The notes under the pieces are model-generated. The model worked only from the letters and a program-made list of their open reading frames with translations. It did not search any database and had not been told where the DNA came from. The position numbers and the translations under genes are program-made. Positions 42,001-49,652 of a stretch of 64,000 nt of DNA are shown here, one piece after another; positions within the stretch are counted from its first letter, which is position 1, and every line of letters begins with the position of its first letter. The DNA is taken from the NCBI GenBank assembly GCA_905215805.1, contig CAJMRL010000003.1, positions 170,161-234,160 of the forward strand. Reading direction: 5' to 3'. This DNA comes from an uncultured bacterium (GTDB taxonomy: Bacteria; Bacillota; Clostridia; UBA1381).

Positions 42001-42481
42001 CGCCGCACTTATCGCGCGTCTAACAGCAGACAAACGTCCAGCGCAGGGAAACTCTATGTTTTCTGATGTGAACGAAGCCGACTGGTATTATGACGCTGTT
42101 GTTTCCCTTGCGGAAAAAGGAATACTGAACGGTTACGAGGACGGGACTTTCCGTCCCAACGAACAGATCACACGTGCGGAATTCGCAGCAATGCTCTCGC
42201 AGTTCATATATGGAGACAGTACATCTGACGGAACCGGGTACAGCGATGTCATCCAGCAGGATTGGTTTTACGAGCCTGTGATGAAGCTGGCGAACAGCGG
42301 CTTTTTGACCGGGTATGAAGATCAGACGATGCATCCAAATGACGTTGTCACAAGAGCTGAGGCAGTGACGATATTAAACCGCATGACCGGGAAAGCATAT
42401 TCGGATACCATGCAAAATCCGTTTACAGACATTGAAGGTCATTGGGCATATGAAGATATCCTTGCGGCGTGCAGCAATTAA
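39056..42481 (+). CDS. Secreted SLH-anchored M16 (presequence-protease-like) metallopeptidase
   Basis: 1141-residue surface peptidase; the ATG at 39056 follows GGAGG and leads straight into a signal peptide (cleavage near AFA-YE, residue 25). The inverted zinc motif HVLEH stands at 91-95, followed by LFCGSEKYPVKN as in PreP/insulinase proteins, and the remaining M16 and M16C-type domains extend to about residue 960. Three C-terminal SLH segments follow (EFLTRAEAAALIARL; FSDVNEADWYYDAVV; YSDVIQQDWFYEPVM), tethering it to cell-wall polymers. It degrades oligopeptides in a closed chamber; the natural substrate is unknown. Confidence 0.93.
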   Translation: MKKLAKLISILLTGVLLFGSIPAFAYEQDDFSDTGFALVETVPNDDLSGTVYQFEHIKTGAEVIYVDNGAARMDFTIGFKTPPADNKGANHVLEHALFCGSEKYPVKNIMPYIRENAVAETLNGVTADDITRYEIKTTNETELYNLMDVYLNGIFHPLFLTDENIFKQQGIRLEYTDNGVQYNGVVYNELKLKSLDTAENSLSFIADSLYTSLYGDTAPALNSGGTVDALKELTYEDLLRVYHTYYVPSNSITYLAGKQDIKRTLSVLDTFFSESEKQEIPIIFEDTKQTPTETYSEYHITADTQTVDIGFMFSGVPMSEPAEEIFAREIIFNLIQQKMNEVNPNNYTNGGNAGGIANITLIASEVPIGEKDNVIAAYGEILSDFAENGFDKEALEAEIAAYFETRRDPYFYDTAFEMFCGVLYQDDPFAFTNLTTIEQKLESDTSFFEDVFNKYFYENPCRKIVVSGNGWQSTEEEMPEFSDEELKQIKADTEAFAAWAEAPDDPEAVAAIPSLTTDEVAQAPEYKDAEKETTGGIDFYFTEKTGSDVADLFFPIPNENDLLDLQLLLSFLNDRASQRGLSVGFGLAAMESYRDSTKINPKISMNLYGGSGIAADSFESVITFLTDETLLNEADLTAYVKSAPGNILSNGYRDPYNLSYELKQSSSSAGNAFYAATSGSIGQGSVPYYHYLTALTEDIIPQKTEKIRQLLSEVILGSVPTVEYVGERNGFDTLKTEVTAVFQSAEQKTEAQITLPVGYNSAAIITDLPDATHFMLSGNYAESGYIYSGKMNILGKVLTSKYILPILRGRYGAYGAGVNFDVTGVICSATGLSDIDLVVEVWQGMGDYLRNIEITQKEIEAIIVPAVMEFDMYYNDSDYGATMAFSEKTAQDIARTREEMLSVTVEDLRGYADMMDAVVSQGHIFAVTGIDGANSTAVDFGYYANANTLEVSPRLTKTPSSYITGKTEDEFCPDEFLTRAEAAALIARLTADKRPAQGNSMFSDVNEADWYYDAVVSLAEKGILNGYEDGTFRPNEQITRAEFAAMLSQFIYGDSTSDGTGYSDVIQQDWFYEPVMKLANSGFLTGYEDQTMHPNDVVTRAEAVTILNRMTGKAYSDTMQNPFTDIEGHWAYEDILAACSN

Positions 42482-42524
42482 TCTTTATATATGTGGAATA
42501 TCTTAAAAATATAAAAATTCGGCG

Positions 42525-42567
42525 GCTAAACATAATATTAATTGTGTTTAGCTGTCGGATTTTTTTG
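42525..42567 (+). terminator. Palindrome followed by T run after the M16 gene
   Basis: GCTAAACATAAT (42525-42536) and ATTGTGTTTAGC (42541-42552) pair with one G-T mismatch; a run of seven T follows at 42560-42566. It also forms part of the repeat set linked to the recombinase. Confidence 0.75.
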
Positions 42568-42634
42568 TGGCCATATCATATTCTGAGTTAAACATAATTA
42601 TATGCATAAATGATGAAAATGAGTTAAACACAAT
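42525..42634. repeat. Four copies of a 12-bp repeat upstream of the recombinase
   Basis: G(C/T)TAAACA(T/C)AAT occurs at 42525-42536 (+), 42541-42552 (-), 42587-42598 (+) and 42623-42634 (+); the last two are 36 bp apart and extend to GAGTTAAACA(T/C)AATTAT. An inverted pair plus direct copies before an integrase gene suits arm or core binding sites for site-specific recombination, or an operator. Confidence 0.6.
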
Positions 42635-42704
42635 TATTTGGTTGCAAATGCTCCTCCCTTTCGGTGTAATTATAATGAAGACCACAGAAAGGAACAGAAT
42701 AATT

Positions 42705-43535
42705 ATGACAGAACAATTTTCTGAATATTTGAGGGAGAACGGCAAATCAGAAAACACTATTAAAACTTATTGCAGAAACATTAGCTTATTTTTAAAGTGG
42801 TGCCGCGACAGCTTTGGTGAAGAGCCCATGCGACTGTACCGCGCAAACGTATTGGAGTATATTTCATATATGCGCAACATCAAACAGTACGATCCGCGGA
42901 CAGTAAATAATCATATCTCTTCACTGAAGACTTTAAATACTTATTTGTTAGAGAATGGGTTTCAAAAAGAGTCTGCGGTACTGGACAGCGATTTTATGAA
43001 AATCCAGATTCAATATGCAAGCCCATGTACCGTCGAAAAAAAGGATGTAGAGGCATTCCGGCAAAGGCTACTGGAGCACGACAGTAAACGAGATTATGCG
43101 ATCGTTACCCTGTATGTTTATACCGGTATCAGACGAAGCGAATGCGTTTCACTCAGACTGGATCAGGTGGATCTGATATCCAGAGAGATTCGTATTGTCG
43201 GGAAAGGCAATAAGCAGCGAATTGTTTATATCAATGACAAGGTTGTTCATGCAATCCGGGAATATCTGAAAGAGAGGAATTCAAACAGCCCATATTTGTT
43301 TGTAAGCCGACAAAGTGAAAAACTAACGCCATCCCGCATTAATCAGATCTTCAACCAGTATTCGGATAGCATAACACCGAAAACATTGCGGCATTATTTT
43401 TGCTCCAACGCACTGGAGAATGGTTACTCTATTCACGAAGTGGCAAACCAAGCTGGGCATAGCAATGTGCAGACCACACTAATTTACAGTAACCCTACTG
43501 CCAAAGAGATGAAGGATAAAGCAAACAAACTGTAG
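42705..43535 (+). CDS. Tyrosine recombinase (XerC/D-like integrase)
   Basis: 276 residues from ATG 42705 (AAAGGA 11 bases upstream; the frame is open further back). An N-terminal SAM-like DNA-binding domain (1-95) precedes the catalytic domain. Catalytic residues: Arg in YTGIRRSE, Lys in GKGNKQR, Arg in TLRHYF, His in AGHSN and the nucleophile Tyr in TLIYSNP. The box II histidine of the usual HxLRH is replaced by Lys (PKTLRH). It stands alone, with four copies of a 12-bp repeat upstream, so it could be a solitary integrase relic or a local DNA inverter. Confidence 0.9.
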   Translation: MTEQFSEYLRENGKSENTIKTYCRNISLFLKWCRDSFGEEPMRLYRANVLEYISYMRNIKQYDPRTVNNHISSLKTLNTYLLENGFQKESAVLDSDFMKIQIQYASPCTVEKKDVEAFRQRLLEHDSKRDYAIVTLYVYTGIRRSECVSLRLDQVDLISREIRIVGKGNKQRIVYINDKVVHAIREYLKERNSNSPYLFVSRQSEKLTPSRINQIFNQYSDSITPKTLRHYFCSNALENGYSIHEVANQAGHSNVQTTLIYSNPTAKEMKDKANKL

Positions 43536-43603
43536 CAAAGAAAATAGGGGAAGGATATATCATAATAAATTTTATAAACGATGTATTCAATTGAAAATGC
43601 CTC

Positions 43604-43652
43604 TTGACAAAGTAAAAGAAATAGTATATAATACAAACAGACCGTCGGTTTG
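43604..43652 (+). promoter_or_regulatory. TetR gene promoter with operator
   Basis: TTGACA (43604-43609), 17-nt spacer, TATAAT (43627-43632). CAAACAGACCGTCGGTTTG (43634-43652), an imperfect palindrome, covers the transcript start and recurs in altered form before the MFS gene. Confidence 0.85.
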
Positions 43653-43670
43653 AAATGGAGGTGAACAATT

Positions 43671-44315
43671 ATGGCTCGAAATAAATATCCTGAACAAACG
43701 GTGAAATCTATTTTGGACGCTGCGCAGGAATTGTTTATCGAGCATGGCTACGAGCATACTTCATTGCAGGATATTATTAACAAAACAAAATTATCAAAGG
43801 GTGCAATCTACCATCATTTCGCATCGAAAGAAGAGATTTTTGTAGCTATGGTAAAACGAATTGGTGAAGATAATGCAGAAATATTAGCTAAAGTAAGAGA
43901 TGATAAGTCATTAAACGGCTATGAAAAGTTAAAAGCAATATTTAAGGCCGCAATATTTAATACAAACCAAGATATTCTGTTGACAGCAGCGCCAAATCTT
44001 TTAGAAAATCCTCGGCTTTTAGCAATGCAATTTAGAGATATATTTGATGTTGTTGTACCGGATTTTATTCTTCCTATTTTACAGGAGGCAATTGTTGACG
44101 GCTCAATTCAAACTGATTATCCGAAAGAATTGGCTGAAGCCATGATGATTTTAGCAAATTTATGGCTCAACCCACTTGTACATGAAACAGAGGAGTCAGA
44201 CATTGAGCGAAAATGTATTGCAATGAATAAAATGCTTATCGGATTAGGTGTAGACTTAATTGATGATGAAATGATTGCAAGATATAAACAATATTGTAAG
44301 CAAATAAAGAAATAA
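43671..44315 (+). CDS. TetR-family transcriptional regulator
   Basis: 214-residue regulator. The N-terminal helix-turn-helix (LDAAQELFIEHGYEHTSLQDIINKTKLSKGAIYHHF, residues 15-50) is typical; the C-terminal domain (60-214) is all-helical for ligand binding. AGGTGAAC precedes the ATG. It likely represses itself and the MFS gene downstream via the related 19-bp sites at 43634 and 44358. Inducing drug unknown. Confidence 0.93.
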   Translation: MARNKYPEQTVKSILDAAQELFIEHGYEHTSLQDIINKTKLSKGAIYHHFASKEEIFVAMVKRIGEDNAEILAKVRDDKSLNGYEKLKAIFKAAIFNTNQDILLTAAPNLLENPRLLAMQFRDIFDVVVPDFILPILQEAIVDGSIQTDYPKELAEAMMILANLWLNPLVHETEESDIERKCIAMNKMLIGLGVDLIDDEMIARYKQYCKQIKK

Positions 44316-44323
44316 AAATAGGC

Positions 44324-44348
44324 TGCTCATGAGGAGCAGTTTATTTTG
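44324..44348 (+). terminator. Terminator between tetR-type gene and MFS gene
   Basis: CTGCTC (44324-44329) and GAGCAG (44335-44340) pair around a 5-nt loop, followed by TTTATTTT. Short stem, probably leaky, since no separate MFS promoter is evident. Confidence 0.65.
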
Positions 44349-44357
44349 GGTCACATA

Positions 44358-44376
44358 CAAACCGCAAGTCGGTTTG
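44358..44376 (+). promoter_or_regulatory. TetR operator before the MFS gene
   Basis: CAAACCG-CAAGT-CGGTTTG is a perfect 7-bp inverted repeat, sharing CAAAC and GTCGGTTTG with the site at 43634. It lies within the MFS leader. Confidence 0.75.
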
Positions 44377-44393
44377 TTAGAAAGGAATCTATT

Positions 44394-45665
44394 ATGAAAA
44401 CAATAAAATTATTTAATCGGGATTTTTCAATGGTAGTAATTGGGCAGATCATATCTCTGTTTGGAAATGCGATTTTACGGTTTGCTTTGCCGCTGTACCT
44501 ATTGAGAGAAACAAATTCTTCAATCTTATTTGGTACAGTGACGGCATGTTCATTTATCCCTATGGTTATATTCTCGTTGCTTGGTGGTGTTATTGCAGAT
44601 AGGGAGAATAAGAGAAACATCATGGTTGTGCTGGACTTTTTTACAGCATTTATTATCATTATGTTTTATATAATACTCGGCAAGTTACCGCTTGTTCCAC
44701 TGATGATTATAACTTTAAGGCTGCTTTATGGTATTTCCGGGGCATATCAGCCGTCAGTGCAAGCAAGCATACCATTATTGATAAATTCTGAGAATTTAGT
44801 CAAAGGAAATGCTGTCATTAACATGGTCAGCACGCTCTCAAGTCTGCTGGGACCTGCCATCGGTGGTGTATTATTTCAAGCTTTCGGTTTGACACCAATA
44901 CTCATCATTAGTTTTGCTTGCTTTGCAGCTGCGGCAATTATGGAAATCTTTATACATATTCCACATCAGAAAATACAAGGTCAAAGCGGTATAATAAAGA
45001 CTCTCCTATATGACTTAAAAGAAAGCTATCAATTTATTAAAAATGAAAAGCCTGTGTACATATCTGTAGTAATTGTTTTAGCGCTTTTTAATCTGGTACT
45101 TTCAGCTGCAATGATCGTCGGTCTGCCCGTAATGGTTGGACAAATCCTTGAGATGTCAGATGCAAGTGTTGGGATTGCGCAAAGCGCCTTAGGACTCGGT
45201 GGACTTGTCGGTGGGATTTTATCAAGTGCAGTAATACAAAAATTAAATCTAAAAGACAACTATATTCTTCTTATAATATGCTCTGTCTGTGCTTTGTTTA
45301 TGGGAATCGCGCTTATCGAAATGATACCGGAGGCAATTGGATTTTGGATTATTACAGGAATGAGCTTTGTTACAATGTGCGTTTCAACTATTTTTACAGT
45401 TACTTTGTTTGCGGCAATCCAGGGGCAAACACCTTCACATTTATTAGGGAAAATTATGGCTGTAATAATTGCGGTATCCAACTGTTTACAGCCGATTGGG
45501 CAAGCCCTTTATGGAATCGCCTTTGACAGCTATAAACATATGCCTTGGGTGATAATGTGCGTTTCGGCAGCGCTGGCACTTTTCATTTCGATATATTCCA
45601 AAAGAGTATTTGTAAGATTGGCGGCAGGAGAGCAATATGTCGCTAATAAAAATATGAACGAATGA
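44394..45665 (+). CDS. MFS efflux transporter (MFS_3/Mef-like)
   Basis: 423-residue pump with 12 predicted helices. ATG 44394 follows AAAGGA; the upstream in-frame TTG lies before the operator. GGVIADRENKRN between helices 2 and 3 is the family's motif A variant, and the N-terminal FSMVVIGQIISLFGNAILRFALPLYLL is shared with Mef-type and other drug exporters. Regulated by the adjacent TetR protein. Distinct from the MarR-controlled pump at 10911. Confidence 0.9.
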   Translation: MKTIKLFNRDFSMVVIGQIISLFGNAILRFALPLYLLRETNSSILFGTVTACSFIPMVIFSLLGGVIADRENKRNIMVVLDFFTAFIIIMFYIILGKLPLVPLMIITLRLLYGISGAYQPSVQASIPLLINSENLVKGNAVINMVSTLSSLLGPAIGGVLFQAFGLTPILIISFACFAAAAIMEIFIHIPHQKIQGQSGIIKTLLYDLKESYQFIKNEKPVYISVVIVLALFNLVLSAAMIVGLPVMVGQILEMSDASVGIAQSALGLGGLVGGILSSAVIQKLNLKDNYILLIICSVCALFMGIALIEMIPEAIGFWIITGMSFVTMCVSTIFTVTLFAAIQGQTPSHLLGKIMAVIIAVSNCLQPIGQALYGIAFDSYKHMPWVIMCVSAALALFISIYSKRVFVRLAAGEQYVANKNMNE

Positions 45666-45759
45666 ATCTTGAATTATAGATGATTATAAAAATGCGTAGG
45701 ATGCGGAAAGTGTAAAATGATAATCAGCCATTTTACACCGGAAAATTGGCTTGTCATAT

Positions 45760-45808
45760 GGGCATATGTCAATAAATTATAGACATATGCCCGTTATTGT
45801 GGTATAAT
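45760..45808 (+). promoter_or_regulatory. DUF134 gene promoter with 11-bp inverted repeat
   Basis: GGGCATATGTC (45760-45770) and GACATATGCCC (45782-45792) are perfect inverted copies 11 bp apart. TAGACA (45780-45785), a 17-nt spacer and TATAAT (45803-45808) form the promoter, so the right arm covers the -35. Autorepression by the DUF134 protein is likely. Confidence 0.8.
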
Positions 45809-45826
45809 ATTGATTGAGGTGATGAT

Positions 45827-46198
45827 ATGGCCAGACCCACAAGATGCCGCCGTGTGTGTCACTTGCCTGAAAATCTTGAATTTCATCCCATACTTGAAAG
45901 AAAAGGTCCGCCTATTGTGATGACATTAGATGAATTTGAGACGATACGGCTTATTGATAAAGAAGGATTATCACAGAAAGAATGCGGAGAACAGCTCGAA
46001 GTCGGAAGGACAACTGCTCAAAGAATATATGAAAACGCAAGGAAAAAGCTTGCGGATGCATTGGTATTAGGGCTCCCACTTATAATTGATGGCGGATATT
46101 TTACCATTTGTAGTGGGAACACCGACTTTTGCTACAAAAAATCATGTGTAAAACGGCCATTAACCGATTCAAAAATAGATAAAGGAGAAAAAATATGA
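45827..46198 (+). CDS. DUF134 family regulator
   Basis: 123-residue DNA-binding protein of the DUF134 family: N-terminal MARPTRCRRVCHLPENLEFHP and a sigma-70-region-4-like helix-turn-helix (LSQKECGEQLEVGRTTAQRIYENARKKLADAL). Cysteines in RVCHLP, TICSGN, DFCYKKSC could bind metal or an Fe-S cluster. DUF134 proteins are usually next to genes for iron-molybdenum-cofactor-type or Fe-S proteins; here it is joined by a 4-base overlap to an SLH-transglutaminase gene instead. Confidence 0.9.
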   Translation: MARPTRCRRVCHLPENLEFHPILERKGPPIVMTLDEFETIRLIDKEGLSQKECGEQLEVGRTTAQRIYENARKKLADALVLGLPLIIDGGYFTICSGNTDFCYKKSCVKRPLTDSKIDKGEKI

Positions 46199-48684
46199 AA
46201 AAAATATTATCCTTTTTTATGTCCGCAATAATGCTTGCAACGCTTCTTATGCCATCTGCATTCGCCGAAACCACATGGGAAACGTTTGAAAACGAGGACG
46301 GGACGCTTACTGTTACGGGCTACAACGGCCCGGGCGGCGATGTGACGATACCGGCTCAGATTGACGGAAAGACGGTTGGGCTGATTGCCTCGGAGATCCT
46401 TGTCGGCATGTCTGAAAGCGTCACGTCTTTTTCCGCAGAGCCGGGCTCCGCGTTTTATACTGCGGAAAACGGTGTACTTTATAGCGTGCCGGATCCAGCT
46501 TACCCCGACTGGAAATTCGTAGCCGCGTATCCCAAGGCGTCAGCGGCTGAGGAATTCTATATCCCTGACTATGTCTGGCAGTTTGATCCCCGGGTTTGCG
46601 CCGGCGCGGACGCTCTGAAAAAAGTATCGTTCCCGCAGGGGATCGCAAGCATCGCTTCGGAAGCCTTTGCCGACTGCAAAAACCTGACAGAAATTGAGTT
46701 CCGGGGTGAATACAGCCTGCCGCACGGCACATACATCGACGAAGAGGGTTTTTATCACGACGATACCGGAAGCTACATCAGCGGCGGCCTGCTTGTCGGG
46801 GACGGTGCTTTCCGCGGATGTTCCTCATTAAAAGCCGTTACGCTCCCACAGGGGACCAGCGTGATCGCTGAAAATGCTTTCCGGGATTGCTCCTCGCTTG
46901 AAGCAGTGCTCATTCCGGACAGCGTGGAATATTTCACGGATAACCCCCAGGGTTCCGGTATCTTTGACGGTTCCCCGCTCGTTACGGTATATGGCCTGGC
47001 GGATTCCACCGCGCAGGAATTCTGCGGGCTGCTCGGCCTGCCCTTCCAGGCGGTAACAAGCTATGAAGAAGGGAAAACGCTGATTGCGAATCGGATTTCT
47101 CAGCCGGTTTCCCCGTCGGAACAGCCCTCTGCATGGGCAATCCCGGAAGTAACTGCCGCACGCGCCAACGGTTTGATCCCGGCCGAGCTGGACAGCAGTT
47201 ATACCAGCCCCATCACACGGCGGGAATTTTGCCTTTTGGTCTGCGCCTATGCGGACAAAATGGGTCTTAGCAGCAGCGGCAGCCCCGTTTCGTTCAGCGA
47301 TACAAGTGATGCAAGTATCCAGCGTGCCGCTGCGCTCGGCGTGATACAAGGGTATCCGGACGGTACCTTCGCGCCGGACAATTCCATCCTGCGCAGCGAA
47401 GCGGCCGCCATGCTTGCGCGCACTGCTGCGCTGACAGGCAACACGGCGAACGCGCCCTACGAATCCTTCAGTGATGAAGCGATGTTTGGCTGGGCACAGG
47501 AAAATATTGAATTCATTTCCTCCTGCATCGACACCCGCACGGTTACGGCCATCATGGGCGGCGTGGGAGACAACCTCTTTGACCCGAACGGAAATTACAC
47601 GAGAGAGCAGGCGATCCTGACCTTCCAGCGGCTGTACCGTTACTGCACAGGCGTGATCCAGCCGCTTTACCCCGGCAATGTCCCGGTTGAAATCAACGGC
47701 GGCGTGATGGCAAGCCTGGAGGGCGGGCAGCTCCACTTCAGCAACCTGCAGGACGGCGAATACAGCATTATCGTGGGTGTAGGCTTAAATTATCACAGCT
47801 ACACGGAAATGACCAAAAGCGATATTGTAACCGCTGTAAACTCCGAAATCACATATGATATTTCAGACATTCCCAATGGGCGCTACACGGCCGTTATCCG
47901 TCCATATACGTCCGACAGCTTGGCCGCCGCATACACCGAAAGGCCGGAACTGCCGCAGGACGGGCGGATCCTTTCCGCTGCACCGACAACGGTAGAGCCG
48001 CCGTATGTGGATATTATCAAAGACAACGACCATGGCTATCTGATCCCTTACCCGGCGTATGAGCACAATAAAAAAATGTTCCAAGAGACGCAGGCACCGG
48101 CTGCAGGGGAATATCTAAGCGCAACGCAGGATATCCAGGCGGACAACGCGGAAATACGCGCCCTGGCGGAAAGCATTACCGCAGGTCTTTCTTCGGATTA
48201 TGAAAAAGCGTCGGCCATCTATGACTGGATGGGGCAAAATATCGCCTACGACTACGAAACCTACCATGCGGTAGATGATGAATCCCAGCGCCCGCAGGAT
48301 GCGGTGTCGGTCATGAACCAGCGCTCGGCAGTGTGCGCGGGGTATTCCCAGCTTGCGGCAGCTCTGCTCCGCTCGATTGGCATCCCCACAAAATATGTGC
48401 TTGGATTTCCCTCGCTCGATTATGGGATTGGGGAAACGACGGATGACTGGATCAAAATCCTGATGAACGGCGGCGACGAGGAAAACGGGATCTATCTTGT
48501 CGTGCGGCACGCTTGGAACGAGGTCTGGGTCGGCGACAGGTGGGTCATCATGGATACGACCTGGGGCCGCATGCAGAACGAGGAAAACTGGGATGACTTC
48601 CGCACCCAGCGGGACTATTTTGATCCCTCGCTTTGGAAGTTCTCCTATTCACATATTATTTTGGAGTATCCGGATGAAACATAA
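46195..48684 (+). CDS. Secreted LRR-SLH-transglutaminase-like surface protein
   Basis: 829-residue exported protein: signal peptide (cleavage near AFA-ET, residue 24), BspA-type leucine-rich repeats (about 30-285, e.g. IASEAFADCKNLTEI, VIAENAFRDCSSLEAV), SLH region (315-500; FSDTSDASIQRAAALGVIQGYPDG), a beta linker and a C-terminal transglutaminase-like domain with Cys 714 (AVCAGYSQ), His 772 (HAWNEVW) and Asp 787 (MDTTWG). Proteins of this fold cleave or crosslink peptides at the surface. AAAGGAG overlaps the DUF134 gene's end. GC content is higher than in its left neighbours. Confidence 0.9.
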   Translation: MKKILSFFMSAIMLATLLMPSAFAETTWETFENEDGTLTVTGYNGPGGDVTIPAQIDGKTVGLIASEILVGMSESVTSFSAEPGSAFYTAENGVLYSVPDPAYPDWKFVAAYPKASAAEEFYIPDYVWQFDPRVCAGADALKKVSFPQGIASIASEAFADCKNLTEIEFRGEYSLPHGTYIDEEGFYHDDTGSYISGGLLVGDGAFRGCSSLKAVTLPQGTSVIAENAFRDCSSLEAVLIPDSVEYFTDNPQGSGIFDGSPLVTVYGLADSTAQEFCGLLGLPFQAVTSYEEGKTLIANRISQPVSPSEQPSAWAIPEVTAARANGLIPAELDSSYTSPITRREFCLLVCAYADKMGLSSSGSPVSFSDTSDASIQRAAALGVIQGYPDGTFAPDNSILRSEAAAMLARTAALTGNTANAPYESFSDEAMFGWAQENIEFISSCIDTRTVTAIMGGVGDNLFDPNGNYTREQAILTFQRLYRYCTGVIQPLYPGNVPVEINGGVMASLEGGQLHFSNLQDGEYSIIVGVGLNYHSYTEMTKSDIVTAVNSEITYDISDIPNGRYTAVIRPYTSDSLAAAYTERPELPQDGRILSAAPTTVEPPYVDIIKDNDHGYLIPYPAYEHNKKMFQETQAPAAGEYLSATQDIQADNAEIRALAESITAGLSSDYEKASAIYDWMGQNIAYDYETYHAVDDESQRPQDAVSVMNQRSAVCAGYSQLAAALLRSIGIPTKYVLGFPSLDYGIGETTDDWIKILMNGGDEENGIYLVVRHAWNEVWVGDRWVIMDTTWGRMQNEENWDDFRTQRDYFDPSLWKFSYSHIILEYPDET

Positions 48685-48852
48685 AGATTATTCCTTTTCG
48701 CAACTAAAACTGAAGCGATTTTAAGATGAAAAGCGGGACGCCACTTCCCTACCTCCTAATAAGAAAACATCGAATTAGCCAGTAAAATCAATGTTTTCAG
48801 AGGCAGGAAACGCGGTACGAAGTCAAAAAAATCAAATACTGGCAGGCTCAAA

Positions 48853-48930
48853 GGGTGCTGATATGCAAAACATCAGCACCCTTTTCCTGTTCCCCACGCC
48901 ATAGGTATAAAAAACCTGTGGCGTTTTTTT
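48853..48930 (+). terminator. Two tandem terminators at the boundary with conjugation genes
   Basis: First: GGGTGCTGAT (48853-48862) pairs with ATCAGCACCC (48872-48881), then TTTT. Second: ACGCCATAGGT (48896-48906) pairs with ACCTGTGGCGT (48914-48924) with one wobble, then a T run. The 48685-48850 stretch before them shows no gene. Confidence 0.88.
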
Positions 48931-48959
48931 ACGCCCATTTTCGGAAAGGAGCCGGATTG

Positions 48960-49481
48960 ATGAAACTGAATGAAGAAGAAAAGAGGATGGTGTATCAGAT
49001 TGAAAGCACCAATCAGAACGCCGCCCTGAATGAGATTTACATGACCTGGCGCTATACGAAAAGCCAGGCCACGAAGGACACGGCGGAAAGCCTCCTGAAG
49101 AAGCTGCGCCCTCTCTCGGACAGGGAGTGTATGGACGTGATCCGGGAGGTCCAGACAAATTACCATCTGCCGGATAAGGCGCGGACCATTGGGGAAATGC
49201 TGGCGGAGGCCAGGCAGCAGTCCGGGGCGGCGAAGCTGGCAGGGCATGACATTATGGCGCTGGAACGGTTTGACCCGGATACCCGGCACATGATCGTCTT
49301 TGACGTTCTCTCCCATGAGTCCCCTGTGGGCTGGAAGGGAGAGAAAATGCGCCTGTTCCTGACAGAAACCGGATATGGCAAGGCTCTGGAAAACCATAAC
49401 AAAGGATTTATTAAGATCAGGAACCATGCGAAGGTGCTTGCGGGGAACCTCCATTATGACCGCAAAGACCGGGAGTTATAG
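48960..49481 (+). CDS. Conserved conjugative-element protein
   Basis: 173-residue, charged, mostly helical protein; start at ATG 48960 with AAAGGAG upstream. Blocks DKARTIGEMLAEARQQSGA and DPDTRHMIVFDVLSHESPVG are shared with hypothetical proteins that precede repA-like genes in Tn1549-type elements. No catalytic motif visible; role in transfer or maintenance inferred from place. Confidence 0.7.
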   Translation: MKLNEEEKRMVYQIESTNQNAALNEIYMTWRYTKSQATKDTAESLLKKLRPLSDRECMDVIREVQTNYHLPDKARTIGEMLAEARQQSGAAKLAGHDIMALERFDPDTRHMIVFDVLSHESPVGWKGEKMRLFLTETGYGKALENHNKGFIKIRNHAKVLAGNLHYDRKDREL

Positions 49482-49652
49482 GAGCCTGCAAAAATGTATC
49501 AAAAAGGATGGGAAATCCTCTGTTTTCCCTTCTGTGAGCGGTGATTTTGAAGCCGCCCATATCTTTTCCCATGAGGAAGTGACGGAAGGAACAGAGAGGC
49601 ATTTTTCACGAAAATCAACACTTTTCAATCTATGAGGAAGGAGGTCATCGGC

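Noticed and set aside
46421..47736. Long minus-strand open frames inside the SLH-transglutaminase gene
   Set aside because: They arise from the GC-rich codon use of the real gene; composition (Arg/His/Cys-rich) and lack of start signals argue against coding.
48763..48798. GAAAACAT/ATGTTTTC inverted repeat as an element boundary or attachment site
   Set aside because: Eight AT-rich bases 20 nt apart are likely by chance and no recombinase target logic links to them.
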